Shown: one piece after another, positions 8,441-16,583 of the stretch
Position numbering within the stretch: position 1 is the stretch's first letter
Layout: every line of letters begins with the position of its first letter
Assembly (NCBI GenBank): GCA_044222005.1
Contig: JBGANY010000003.1
Location: 1 to 64,000, forward strand
Source: Methylotenera_A sp044222005
GTDB lineage: Bacteria; Pseudomonadota; Gammaproteobacteria; Burkholderiales; Methylophilaceae
Reading direction: 5' to 3'
DNA: 64,000 nucleotides
The notes under the pieces: model-generated
Told to the model about the DNA's origin: nothing
The model's database searches: none
Seen by the model: the letters and a program-made list of their open reading frames with translations, nothing else
Program-made: the position numbers and the translations under genes

Positions 8441-8794
8441 ATGAACAATGTAAATAACCGCTTGCGCCGTGCACGTAAAACCCGTGCCAAAATTGCCGAG
8501 TTAAAAGTTACACGTTTAAGCGTGCATCGTACGAATACGCATATCTATGCGCAGATTATCGCGGAAACCGGCGATAAAGTATTGGCAAGTGCTTCAACTG
8601 TTGAGGCGGATGTGCGTAAAAAAGTAAAAAATGGTGGCAATGTTGAAGCTGCTGCAGTGATTGGCAAACGTATAGCCGAAAAAGCGAAAAAAGCAGGCAT
8701 CACTACGGTGGCTTTTGATCGTTCAGGCTACAAATATCATGGTCGTATCAAGGCGTTGGCAGATGCTGCGCGTGAAAACGGTCTGTCATTCTAA
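8441..8794 (+). CDS. rplR: 50S ribosomal protein L18
   Basis: L18 binds 5S rRNA together with L5. It has 117 residues with the basic N-terminus RLRRARKTRAK and the C-terminal FDRSGYKYHGRIKALADAAR core. Standard place between rplF and rpsE. Confidence 0.98.
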   Translation: MNNVNNRLRRARKTRAKIAELKVTRLSVHRTNTHIYAQIIAETGDKVLASASTVEADVRKKVKNGGNVEAAAVIGKRIAEKAKKAGITTVAFDRSGYKYHGRIKALADAARENGLSF

Positions 8795-8809
8795 TAAGCG
8801 AGACGGATA

Positions 8810-9322
8810 ATGGCTAAAGAAATCGAACAACAGTCACAGCAAACTGATGGTTTGCGTGAAAAAATGATTACCGTAAACCGTGTAAGTAAGACGGTTAAAG
8901 GTGGTCGTATCATGAGTTTCGCAGCATTGACAGTGGTTGGTGACGGCGATGGCGCAGTGGGCATGGGTAAAGGCAAGGCGCGTGAAGTGCCGGTGGCTGT
9001 CCAGAAAGCCATGGACGAAGCACGTCGCGGCATGCTGAAGGTAAACTTGAATAACGGCACATTGCATCATGCGGTAACCGGTGTTCACGGTGCTGCCAAG
9101 GTGTTCATTCAGCCGGCCTCCGAAGGTACCGGCATCATTGCAGGCGGTGCGATGCGTGCGATTTTTGAAGTAATGGGTGTTACTAACGTAGTGGCCAAAT
9201 GTATCGGTTCAACGAACCCATACAACCTGGTTCGAGCAACCTTGAATGGCCTGGAGTCAATGAATACGCCTGCAGAGATTGCCGCAAAACGTGGTAAATC
9301 AGTTGAAGAAATCAGAGGCTAA
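8810..9322 (+). CDS. rpsE: 30S ribosomal protein S5
   Basis: S5 supports decoding accuracy and mRNA unwinding. The 170 residues contain the double-stranded RNA-binding-like N domain (VNRVSKTVKGGRIMSFAALTVVGD in part, residues about 22-45) and GSTNPYNLVRATLNGL near 140-155. Confidence 0.98.
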   Translation: MAKEIEQQSQQTDGLREKMITVNRVSKTVKGGRIMSFAALTVVGDGDGAVGMGKGKAREVPVAVQKAMDEARRGMLKVNLNNGTLHHAVTGVHGAAKVFIQPASEGTGIIAGGAMRAIFEVMGVTNVVAKCIGSTNPYNLVRATLNGLESMNTPAEIAAKRGKSVEEIRG

Positions 9323-9324
9323 TC

Positions 9325-9522
9325 ATGGCTAAAGCAAAAAAAGATGCAGCAACTATTAAGGTGACACTGGTAAGAAGCGTGATCGGTCGCATTGATGCAC
9401 ACAAGGCCACTGTAAAAGGTTTGGGCTTGCGTCGTATGCACCACACAGTTGAACTGCAGGATACACCAGCAATTCGCGGCATGATTAATGCCGTTAGCTA
9501 TCTCTTAAAGGTAGGAGCATAA
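9325..9522 (+). CDS. rpmD: 50S ribosomal protein L30
   Basis: L30 is a small 50S protein. It has 65 residues, with the GLGLRRMHHTVELQDTPAIRG core that defines the family (shown in part). It starts two bases after rpsE and its stop overlaps the rplO ATG by one base (TAATG). Confidence 0.96.
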   Translation: MAKAKKDAATIKVTLVRSVIGRIDAHKATVKGLGLRRMHHTVELQDTPAIRGMINAVSYLLKVGA

Positions 9523-9959
9523 TGCAATTAAATACAATTAAGCCTGCAGAAGGCGCAAAAAAAGAACGCCGTCGCGTAGGTCGAGGCATTGGTTCGGGTT
9601 TAGGTAAAACAGCCGGACGTGGCCATAAAGGTCAAAAATCACGTACGGGTGGTTTCCATAAGGTTGGCTTTGAAGGCGGTCAAATGCCGTTGCAGCGCCG
9701 TTTGCCAAAACGCGGTTTCAAATCGATGACTAAAGCTGATACAGCACGTGTTCGCACGAGCGAGTTGTTAGAGCTTGATGTGGATGTGATCGATTTGCTG
9801 GCTTTAAAATCAGCCAAGTTGGTTTCTGGCACGGTAAAAGCGGCAAAAGTATATTTGTCCGGCGAGTTGACCAAGAAAGTAAAAGTACAAGGTTTGCTAT
9901 TAACCAAAGGTGCTCGTGCAGCTATTGAAGCAGCCGGCGGCAAAGTTGTAGAAGCTTAA
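9522..9959 (+). CDS. rplO: 50S ribosomal protein L15
   Basis: L15 is a late-assembly 50S protein. It has 145 residues with the glycine- and arginine-rich N-terminus (RRVGRGIGSGLGKTAGRGHKG, about residues 17-37) and GFEGGQMPLQRRLPKRGF. It is followed 16 bases later by secY. Confidence 0.98.
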   Translation: MQLNTIKPAEGAKKERRRVGRGIGSGLGKTAGRGHKGQKSRTGGFHKVGFEGGQMPLQRRLPKRGFKSMTKADTARVRTSELLELDVDVIDLLALKSAKLVSGTVKAAKVYLSGELTKKVKVQGLLLTKGARAAIEAAGGKVVEA

Positions 9960-9975
9960 AAAGAAGAGAAACGCA

Positions 9976-11295
9976 TTGGCGCAAGATAGCTTTTTAGGTA
10001 CTGTTGGAAAAATGAGCGAGCTGAAGAGCCGCTTATGGTTCGTGTTGGGGGCTTTGGTAGTGTTTCGCCTGGGCGCGCATATACCAGTGCCGGGCATAGA
10101 TCCGGCCGTATTGAAGCAACTGTTTGATTCGCAAAATAGCGGTATTCTCGGCATGTTTAACATGTTCTCAGGCGGCGCGTTGTCTCGCTTTACCGTGTTT
10201 GCTTTAGGAATCATGCCGTATATTTCTGCATCGATTATTATGCAGTTGGCTACAGTCGTTTCACCCAAATTGGAGCAATTAAAAAAAGAGGGTGAAGCAG
10301 GCAGGCGTACCATTACCAAGTACACACGTTATGGCACTCTGTTTCTGGCAACTTTTCAGGCGTTAGGGATTGCCATTGCGCTGGAAGGCCAGGCTGGTCT
10401 GGTATTGGATCCTGGCATGGCGTTCAGACTGACTGCAGTAGTGACGCTGGTGAGCGGCACCATGTTTTTGATGTGGCTGGGCGAGCAAATTACAGAGCGC
10501 GGGATTGGTAATGGCATTTCCATCATCATTTTCGCGGGTATTGTGGCTGGCTTGCCACATGCGATTGGCAGCACGCTCGAGTTGGCGCGTACTGGTGCAT
10601 TCTCGATACCGTTGGTGATGTTCTTGTTTGTAGCAGTGCTGTTGGTAACGGCATTAGTGGTGTTTGTAGAGCGCGGCCAACGTAAAATTACGGTGAATTA
10701 CGCCAAGCGCCAGGTGGGCAATAAAGTGTATGGCGGCCAGACAACCCATCTGCCGTTGAAGCTCAATATGGCTGGCGTGATTCCGCCAATTTTTGCGTCA
10801 AGTATTATATTGTTCCCGGCGACATTGGCTGGCTGGTTTGGCAGCAGTGAAAAGTTGTATTGGCTAAAAGACATTAGTAACGTGTTATCACCAGGTCAGC
10901 CAATTTATATTTTGCTTTTTGCGGCAGCGATTATGTTTTTCTGTTTCTTTTATACGGCGTTAGTTTTTAACCCAAAAGAAACAGCTGAGAATTTGAAGAA
11001 AAGCGGAGCGTTCGTACCGGGCATCCGCCCAGGCGAGCAAACAGCGAAGTATATTGACAAGATTATGGGGCGTTTAACCTTGGTGGGCGCTATATATATT
11101 ACCTTGGTATGCTTGTTGCCGGAATTTTTGAGATTGAAGTTTAATACCCCATTTTATTTTGGTGGAACCTCGTTACTGATTATTGTAGTGGTAACCATGG
11201 ATTTTATGACCCAAGTGCAATCACACTTGATGTCGCATCAGTACGAAGGGTTGCTTAAAAAAGCGAATTTTAAAGGTGGCGCAGCAGCGCGATAG
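9976..11295 (+). CDS. secY: Protein translocase subunit SecY
   Basis: SecY is the channel-forming subunit of the SecYEG translocon in the inner membrane. The 439 residues show about ten hydrophobic segments, the plug/TM2 region after PGIDP, the TM motif GIGNGISIIIF, and the cytosolic loop FVERGQRKI. The start codon is TTG (9976), with AAGAAGAGAAA upstream; no ATG gives the family N-terminus MAQDSFLGTV. It is embedded in the spc operon, as is usual, so membrane insertion capacity is co-expressed with ribosomes. Confidence 0.97.
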   Translation: MAQDSFLGTVGKMSELKSRLWFVLGALVVFRLGAHIPVPGIDPAVLKQLFDSQNSGILGMFNMFSGGALSRFTVFALGIMPYISASIIMQLATVVSPKLEQLKKEGEAGRRTITKYTRYGTLFLATFQALGIAIALEGQAGLVLDPGMAFRLTAVVTLVSGTMFLMWLGEQITERGIGNGISIIIFAGIVAGLPHAIGSTLELARTGAFSIPLVMFLFVAVLLVTALVVFVERGQRKITVNYAKRQVGNKVYGGQTTHLPLKLNMAGVIPPIFASSIILFPATLAGWFGSSEKLYWLKDISNVLSPGQPIYILLFAAAIMFFCFFYTALVFNPKETAENLKKSGAFVPGIRPGEQTAKYIDKIMGRLTLVGAIYITLVCLLPEFLRLKFNTPFYFGGTSLLIIVVVTMDFMTQVQSHLMSHQYEGLLKKANFKGGAAAR

Positions 11296-11303
11296 CTTTA
11301 AAG

Positions 11304-11522
11304 ATGGCAAAAGAAGACCGTATTGAGATGCAAGGTGAGATCTTAGAAAATCTCCCAAATGCAACATTTAAGGTTAAGTTGGAAAATGGCCACACGGTCT
11401 TAGGGTATATTTCTGGAAAAATGCGTATGCACTATATACGTATTTTACCGGGTGACAAGGTGACAGTTGAAATGACGCCTTATGATTTAACAAGAGCGCG
11501 GATTACATTCCGCGTGAAGTAA
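11304..11522 (+). CDS. infA: Translation initiation factor IF-1
   Basis: IF-1 occupies the A site during initiation. The 72 residues form a single S1/OB domain, with typical GEILENLPNATFKVKLENGH and GKMRMHYIRILPGDKV. Location between secY and rpmJ is common in beta- and alphaproteobacteria, unlike E. coli, where infA is elsewhere. Confidence 0.97.
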   Translation: MAKEDRIEMQGEILENLPNATFKVKLENGHTVLGYISGKMRMHYIRILPGDKVTVEMTPYDLTRARITFRVK

Positions 11523-11553
11523 TTAAACAAAGTTAAGTGGTAGTGAGGTAATT

Positions 11554-11667
11554 ATGAGAGTTCGTGCATCAGTAAAAACATTGTGCCGTAACTGTAAGGT
11601 TGTGCGTCGTCGTGGCGTTGTACGTATCATTTGTACAGACCCACGTCATAAACAACGTCAAGGTTAA
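11554..11667 (+). CDS. rpmJ: 50S ribosomal protein L36
   Basis: The 37-residue protein starts MRVRASVKTLCRNCKVV. Zinc ligands C11, C14, C27 and H32 are present, so this is the zinc-binding form. GTGAGGTAATT gives the Shine-Dalgarno. It ends the secY-infA-rpmJ group; a promoter-bearing gap follows. Confidence 0.97.
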   Translation: MRVRASVKTLCRNCKVVRRRGVVRIICTDPRHKQRQG

Positions 11668-11712
11668 TGGAGTGCTAACAGTCGCTGGTTTTGATTTGAA
11701 GAGTTTTCAAGT

Positions 11713-11741
11713 TTGTAAAAATCGGCACTAACTGTTAAAAT
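11713..11741 (+). promoter_or_regulatory. Palpha-like promoter before rpsM
   Basis: TTGTAA (11713-11718), a 17-base spacer and TAAAAT (11736-11741). It sits where the E. coli alpha operon promoter lies. The short leader contains a small CGC/GCG hairpin at about 11762-11777. Confidence 0.7.
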
Positions 11742-11795
11742 CTAAGGCTTTTTTATTTGGTCGCCACAAGTTGCGATTTGTTTTGGAGTTAAAGT

Positions 11796-12158
11796 ATGGC
11801 TCGTATTGCTGGGGTTAATATCCCGAATAATAAACACGCTGAGATCGCGCTGACCGCGATTTTTGGTATTGGTAGAAATACTGCACAAAAGATTTGTGCG
11901 GCCGCTGGCGTTTTGGCGTCTACTAAAGTCAAGGATCTGAACGACGCGGATGTTGAAAAGCTTCGTGACGAAGTGGCCAAAGTAAAAGTAGAAGGCGATT
12001 TGCGCCGTGAAGTTTCTATGAACATCAAGCGTTTAATGGATTTAGGTTGCTATCGCGGTGTACGTCATCGCCGTGGTCTGCCAGTTCGTGGTCAGCGCAC
12101 TAAAACCAATGCGCGTACGCGTAAAGGCCCGGTTAAGGCAATTAAACAAGCCAAATAG
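11796..12158 (+). CDS. rpsM: 30S ribosomal protein S13
   Basis: S13 bridges to the 50S subunit and contacts P-site tRNA. The 120 residues begin MARIAGVNIPNNKHAEIALT. The C-terminal RHRRGLPVRGQRTKTNARTRKG tail (in part) is conserved. First gene of the alpha-type operon. Confidence 0.98.
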   Translation: MARIAGVNIPNNKHAEIALTAIFGIGRNTAQKICAAAGVLASTKVKDLNDADVEKLRDEVAKVKVEGDLRREVSMNIKRLMDLGCYRGVRHRRGLPVRGQRTKTNARTRKGPVKAIKQAK

Positions 12159-12209
12159 TTAACCAGAAGCAATTATTTTATATAGATTTATTAGTAAGGA
12201 CAGTACAAC

Positions 12210-12599
12210 ATGGCAAAAGCTAATGTACGTGTAAGAAAAAAAGTTAAAAAGAACATTGCAGAGGGCATCGCCCACGTGCATGCTTCATTTAACAACACGA
12301 TTATTACAATCACTGACCGTCAAGGCAATGCGCTCTCCTGGGCGACATCTGGCGGGCAAGGTTTTAAGGGCTCACGTAAAAGTACGCCATTTGCTGCACA
12401 GGTTGCGGCAGAAGTTGCTGGTAAATCTGCACAAGAGTCTGGTGTTAAAAATTTAGAAGTGCGCATCAAAGGTCCTGGCCCTGGCCGTGAATCTGCCGTG
12501 CGTGCACTTAACGCGGCTGGTTTTAAAATTACCAGCATTACCGATGTGACGCCAGTGCCTCACAACGGTTGCCGCCCACCCAAAAAACGTCGCATCTAA
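12210..12599 (+). CDS. rpsK: 30S ribosomal protein S11
   Basis: S11 lies on the 30S platform near the mRNA exit and the anti-Shine-Dalgarno. The 129 residues include AHVHASFNNTIITITDRQGN and the ending HNGCRPPKKRRI, both diagnostic. AAGGAC precedes the ATG. Confidence 0.98.
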   Translation: MAKANVRVRKKVKKNIAEGIAHVHASFNNTIITITDRQGNALSWATSGGQGFKGSRKSTPFAAQVAAEVAGKSAQESGVKNLEVRIKGPGPGRESAVRALNAAGFKITSITDVTPVPHNGCRPPKKRRI

Positions 12600-12625
12600 G
12601 CGAAAAAGATTACTGGAGAACTATC

Positions 12626-13255
12626 TTGGCTAGAAATTTAGACCCAAAATGCCGTCAGTGCCGTCGCGAAGGCGAAAAGCTGTTTTTAAAAGCTGAAAAA
12701 TGCTTTACCGACAAGTGCGCTATTGAAAAACGTAACTTCCCGCCGGGCCAACACGGTCAGCGTCGTAACGCGCGTTTATCAGACTATGGTGTGCAGTTGC
12801 GTGAAAAACAAAAAGTACGTCGTATTTACGGTATTTTAGAAGGCCAGTTCCGTAGCTATTATGCTGAAGCCGACCGCCAAAAAGGCATTACTGGCGAAAA
12901 CTTATTGCAGTTGCTTGAATGCCGCCTGGATAATGTGGCATTCCGTATGGGCCTAGGTGGCTCACGTACGGAAGCACGCCAAATCGTGCGTCATAACAGT
13001 ATTCTGGTAAATGGCAAACGTGTGAACATTCCTTCATATCAGGTAAAAGCTGGTGATGTGATTTCTGTGGCAGAAGCATCAAAAACACAGTTGCGTATTA
13101 AAGGTGCGCTTGAGGCTGCTGAGCAACGTGGTTTTCCAGAGTGGCTAGAAGTAGATGTAAAGGCCTTAAAAGGTACATTTAAGTCTAAACCACAACGTGA
13201 TGATTTGCCTTCAACCATTAACGAATCATTGGTCGTTGAGCTGTATTCTAAGTAA
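12626..13255 (+). CDS. rpsD: 30S ribosomal protein S4, four-cysteine form
   Basis: S4 nucleates 16S assembly and in E. coli represses the alpha operon. The start is TTG at 12626, after GGAGAA, giving 209 residues from MARNLDPKCRQCRREG. Upstream in-frame ATG use (12569) would add 19 residues unlike S4 and overlap rpsK. Cysteines 9, 12, 26 and 31 form a CX2C...CX4C set likely to bind zinc. An S4 RNA-binding domain occupies about 98-160 (CRLDNVAFRMGLGGSRTEAR). Confidence 0.96.
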   Translation: MARNLDPKCRQCRREGEKLFLKAEKCFTDKCAIEKRNFPPGQHGQRRNARLSDYGVQLREKQKVRRIYGILEGQFRSYYAEADRQKGITGENLLQLLECRLDNVAFRMGLGGSRTEARQIVRHNSILVNGKRVNIPSYQVKAGDVISVAEASKTQLRIKGALEAAEQRGFPEWLEVDVKALKGTFKSKPQRDDLPSTINESLVVELYSK

Positions 13256-13304
13256 CTAGTGCTTAGTTAGATCGCTCACTCATCCAATAACGTCAAGGAA
13301 TTTT

Positions 13305-14291
13305 ATGCAAAACAATCCAACTGAATATTTGAAACCACATGTGGTAGATGTAGAAGTGATTACGCCATTACGTGCTCGTGTGACTTTAGAGCCGATGGAG
13401 CGTGGTTTTGGTTATACATTAGGTAATGCGCTGCGTCGTGTTCTACTGTCGTCTATTCCAGGCTTTGCGATTACCGAAGTCAAAATTGATGGCGTAGTGC
13501 ATGAGTACTCAACCATCGAGGGCGTGCAAGAGGATGTTGTTGATATTTTACTCAACCTTAAAGGTGTGGCATTAAAGCTTAACAATAAGTCTGAAACGAT
13601 CTTAACGCTGAATAAGTCTACCGAAGGTGTAGTAACAGCCGGTGACTTTGAAACAGGACATGACGCCGAAATTGTGAATCCAAACCATGTGATTGCACAC
13701 TTAACTAAAGGTGGCAAACTGAATTTAGAAGTTAAAGTTGAAATGGGCCGTGGTTATCAACCGGTTCCAGTGCGCCAAAAAGCTAACGAAGAAGACCGTG
13801 TTTTGGGTTTTATCATGGTAGATGCGTCTTTTAGCCCAATCAATAAAGTGAGCTATCAGGTGGAGAGCGCGCGTGTCGAGCAGCGTACTGACCTGGATAA
13901 ACTGGTGATGGATGTTGAGACCAACGGTATTATCGAACCAGAACAAGCGATTCGTGATGCTGCGCGTATTTTGATTGGCCAGTTATCAGTGTTTGCTAAC
14001 CTGGAAGGCTCGCCAAGCGAAGTGGAAGTGAAATCTGCACCGCAGGTTGATCCGATCCTGTTGCGTCCAGTAGACGATCTGGAATTGACAGTGCGCTCAG
14101 CTAACTGCTTGAAAGCAGAGAATATTTTCTACATTGGTGATCTGATCCAGCGTAGTGAAAATGAATTATTAAAAGCCCCTAACTTGGGTCGCAAGTCTTT
14201 GAATGAAATTAAAGATGTATTGGCAACTAAAGGCTTAACTTTGGGCATGAAGCTTGAAAACTGGCCACCTGTTGGTTTAGAAAAAGCTTAA
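13305..14291 (+). CDS. rpoA: RNA polymerase subunit alpha
   Basis: The alpha dimer scaffolds RNA polymerase, and its C-terminal domain contacts UP elements and activators. It has 328 residues. The N-terminal domain (about 1-235) includes RGFGYTLGNALRRVLLSS. A linker follows, then a C-terminal domain (about 250-320) with LRPVDDLELTVRSANCLKAE and APNLGRKSLNEIKDVL. Standard position between rpsD and rplQ. Confidence 0.98.
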   Translation: MQNNPTEYLKPHVVDVEVITPLRARVTLEPMERGFGYTLGNALRRVLLSSIPGFAITEVKIDGVVHEYSTIEGVQEDVVDILLNLKGVALKLNNKSETILTLNKSTEGVVTAGDFETGHDAEIVNPNHVIAHLTKGGKLNLEVKVEMGRGYQPVPVRQKANEEDRVLGFIMVDASFSPINKVSYQVESARVEQRTDLDKLVMDVETNGIIEPEQAIRDAARILIGQLSVFANLEGSPSEVEVKSAPQVDPILLRPVDDLELTVRSANCLKAENIFYIGDLIQRSENELLKAPNLGRKSLNEIKDVLATKGLTLGMKLENWPPVGLEKA

Positions 14292-14333
14292 CCAGTAGCT
14301 TAATATTAAGTAAAGAAACTTTAAGGAATTACT

Positions 14334-14723
14334 ATGCGTCACGGTAATAGCAATCGTAAATTAAATCGTACCAGCAGCCATCGTGCAGCCATGTTCCGCA
14401 ATATGTCAGTGTCATTGTTGCGTCATGAAATCATTAGAACTACTTTGCCAAAAGCAAAAGAGCTGCGTAAATATGCAGAGCCTTTGATTACATTAGGTAA
14501 AGATGCCACTTTAGCTAATCGGCGTATCGCCTTTAGCCGTTTACGCGATCGCGACATTGTCGGTAAATTGTTTGGCGAACTTGGCCCACGCTACAATGCG
14601 CGCAACGGCGGCTATTTACGTATTTTGAAATGCGGCTTCCGCAATGGCGACAATGCACCAATGGCCTTGGTCGAGTTGGTAGATCGTCCGGATACAAGCA
14701 CGGAGCCGGTATCTGCAGAATAA
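14334..14723 (+). CDS. rplQ: 50S ribosomal protein L17
   Basis: L17 sits near the tunnel exit. It has 129 residues starting MRHGNSNRKLNRTSSHRAAM, with GPRYNARNGGYLRILK near 85-100. It is the last gene of the superoperon and is followed directly by a strong terminator. Confidence 0.98.
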   Translation: MRHGNSNRKLNRTSSHRAAMFRNMSVSLLRHEIIRTTLPKAKELRKYAEPLITLGKDATLANRRIAFSRLRDRDIVGKLFGELGPRYNARNGGYLRILKCGFRNGDNAPMALVELVDRPDTSTEPVSAE

Positions 14724-14741
14724 GTAATTATTTAAGTCAAT

Positions 14742-14770
14742 AAAAAAGCCAGCATTCAGCTGGCTTTTTT
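14742..14770. terminator. Bidirectional terminator after rplQ
   Basis: GCCAGC (14748-14753), loop ATTCA, GCTGGC (14759-14764), flanked by six A on the left and six T on the right. It can end rplQ on the plus strand and the convergent glutaredoxin gene on the minus strand. Confidence 0.9.
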
Positions 14771-14778
14771 ATTGACTG

Positions 14779-15012
14779 TTATTTTAAGAATTCATCAATA
14801 CTGGTTTCATTAAATGGCCAATCAAGCTCGGCTTGCGTATCTGGCCTTTGTAATACCGGAATGCGCGAGCCATATCGAGTTAGCAAAGTTTCATTCTCTG
14901 CAATTTCGACGAGGTTTACCTCGATGTTATTACTAGACTGTGTAACCAGCGAATAAGCGAGTTCACACAAATGGCAATGCGAGGTGGAATATAAATTTAG
15001 CTGCCTGGACAT
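14779..15012 (-). CDS. Glutaredoxin-family protein (DUF836-like)
   Basis: A 77-residue small thioredoxin-fold protein. It begins with a beta strand (QLNLYSTSHCHLCELA) carrying a CxxC pair at C13 and C16. A cis-Pro-like segment, GSRIPVLQR, lies at about 48-56. This matches the short glutaredoxin-like proteins of the DUF836 family in proteobacteria. The physiological partner is unknown. It is alone on the minus strand, convergent with rplQ and divergent from mgtE. Confidence 0.85.
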   Translation of the reverse strand: MSRQLNLYSTSHCHLCELAYSLVTQSSNNIEVNLVEIAENETLLTRYGSRIPVLQRPDTQAELDWPFNETSIDEFLK

Positions 15013-15134
15013 ATGGGATTTTCTTCACTAGTCACTTGATATTTTAAGTGCTAATTTACGCGCAAATAACAAATAAATCATAAAAATAAATCATAATAAC
15101 GTTTTATGCGGTTTTGCCACTATCAAGGTTAAGC

Positions 15135-16583
15135 ATGTCCGATCTCCAGGAAGTTAAAGAAAGTCCTAAGGAAAGCCTGAGCGAAAGCCTGCAACAGGTG
15201 ATTTCTCTTTTAGAGAAACATCGGTTGATAGAAGATCTTGTACATAAACAAGACATGCCTAAGCACGCCTTGGTAGAGCAGCTAGTGCATAAGCAAAATC
15301 TGATTGAATTGCAAAAGAAATTAGATGCATTACACCCTGCTGATGTCGCGTATATTCTAGAAGCGCTTCCGCTAGAAGACCGCTTAAATCTTTGGGATCT
15401 GGTTAAGGCGGATCGTGACGGTGAGATTCTGCTGGAGGTATCAGACTCTGTACGTCAAAGCTTGATTGCGGACATGGAGCCTGAAGAGCTGCTGGCCGCT
15501 GCCGAACAGCTGGATACGGATGAACTGGCGGATTTAGCGCCAGATTTGCCAAAAGACGTATTGCAGGATCTTCTGGACAGTCTGGATACGCAAAACCGTG
15601 AGCGCCTGCAATCTACATTGTCTTATCCAGACGATGCTGTCGGCGCACTGATGGATTTTGACATTGTCACCATCCGCGAAGACATTACAATGGAAGTAGC
15701 GCTGCGTTATCTGCGTCGTTTAGGTAATTTGCCTGACCATACTGATAAATTGTTTGTGGTAGACCGGAATGATATTTTACGTGGCGTATTACCGCTTACG
15801 CGTATGGTTGTGAATGATTTGGACGCGAATGTGGCAGACGTCATGGTGGCCGATGCGATAGCGTTCCATCCTGAGGATGTTTCTGATGAAGCGGCGCAGG
15901 CTTTTGAGCGGTATGACCTGGTCACTGCGCCAGTGGTGGATGCCAATAACAAGCTGGTAGGGCGTATTACCGTGGATGCTGTGATGGACTATATTCGTGA
16001 CGAATCTGAATCGGATATGCTTTCGATGGCGGGTTTGCGTGAGGAGGAAGACTTTTTTGCTTCGGTGTGGAAGTCGGTACATAACCGCTGGGCGTGGTTG
16101 GCGATCAATTTGGTCACTGCAATTGTTGCTTCCAGAGTGATCGGGTTATTTGAAGGTTCAATTGAAAAAATTGTTGCGTTAGCCGCGCTGATGCCAATTG
16201 TGGCAGGGATTGGCGGCAATTCTGGCAACCAAACTACGACCATGATTGTGCGCGGCTTGGCATTGGGTCAAATTTCATTACACAATATGCATTCGCTTAT
16301 CAAAAAGGAGCTTGGTGTAGCCTTGCTCAATGGTCTGTTGTGGGGCAGTGTGCTCGGCCTGATAGCATATATCTTATATGGTAACTATCAATTGAGCATA
16401 GTGATGACTGCCGCCATGACACTTAATTTGCTGTTAGCTGCCGTGATGGGTGTGATGATTCCGTTGATGATGAATAAATTCGGTCGTGACCCCGCTGTAG
16501 GAACTAGCGTAATGATTACAGCCGTAACAGACAGTGGAGGGTTTTTTATATTCTTAGGTTTGGCAACAATTTTCTTACTATGA
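15135..16583 (+). CDS. mgtE: Magnesium transporter MgtE
   Basis: An Mg2+-gated Mg2+ channel/transporter of the inner membrane. The 482 residues run in order: MgtE N superhelical domain (about 50-150, LHPADVAYILEALP), two CBS domains (about 165-290), then five membrane helices, with the signature PIVAGIGGNSGNQ near 365. The ATG at 15135 follows AAGG; a TTG 21 bases upstream is the alternative. The stop overlaps the next gene as ATGA. The leader shows no M-box riboswitch that I can recognise. Confidence 0.95.
   Translation: MSDLQEVKESPKESLSESLQQVISLLEKHRLIEDLVHKQDMPKHALVEQLVHKQNLIELQKKLDALHPADVAYILEALPLEDRLNLWDLVKADRDGEILLEVSDSVRQSLIADMEPEELLAAAEQLDTDELADLAPDLPKDVLQDLLDSLDTQNRERLQSTLSYPDDAVGALMDFDIVTIREDITMEVALRYLRRLGNLPDHTDKLFVVDRNDILRGVLPLTRMVVNDLDANVADVMVADAIAFHPEDVSDEAAQAFERYDLVTAPVVDANNKLVGRITVDAVMDYIRDESESDMLSMAGLREEEDFFASVWKSVHNRWAWLAINLVTAIVASRVIGLFEGSIEKIVALAALMPIVAGIGGNSGNQTTTMIVRGLALGQISLHNMHSLIKKELGVALLNGLLWGSVLGLIAYILYGNYQLSIVMTAAMTLNLLLAAVMGVMIPLMMNKFGRDPAVGTSVMITAVTDSGGFFIFLGLATIFLL

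Noticed and set aside
15013..15134. Mg2+ (M-box) riboswitch before mgtE
   Set aside because: The leader is short and AT-rich, with none of the conserved M-box helices visible.
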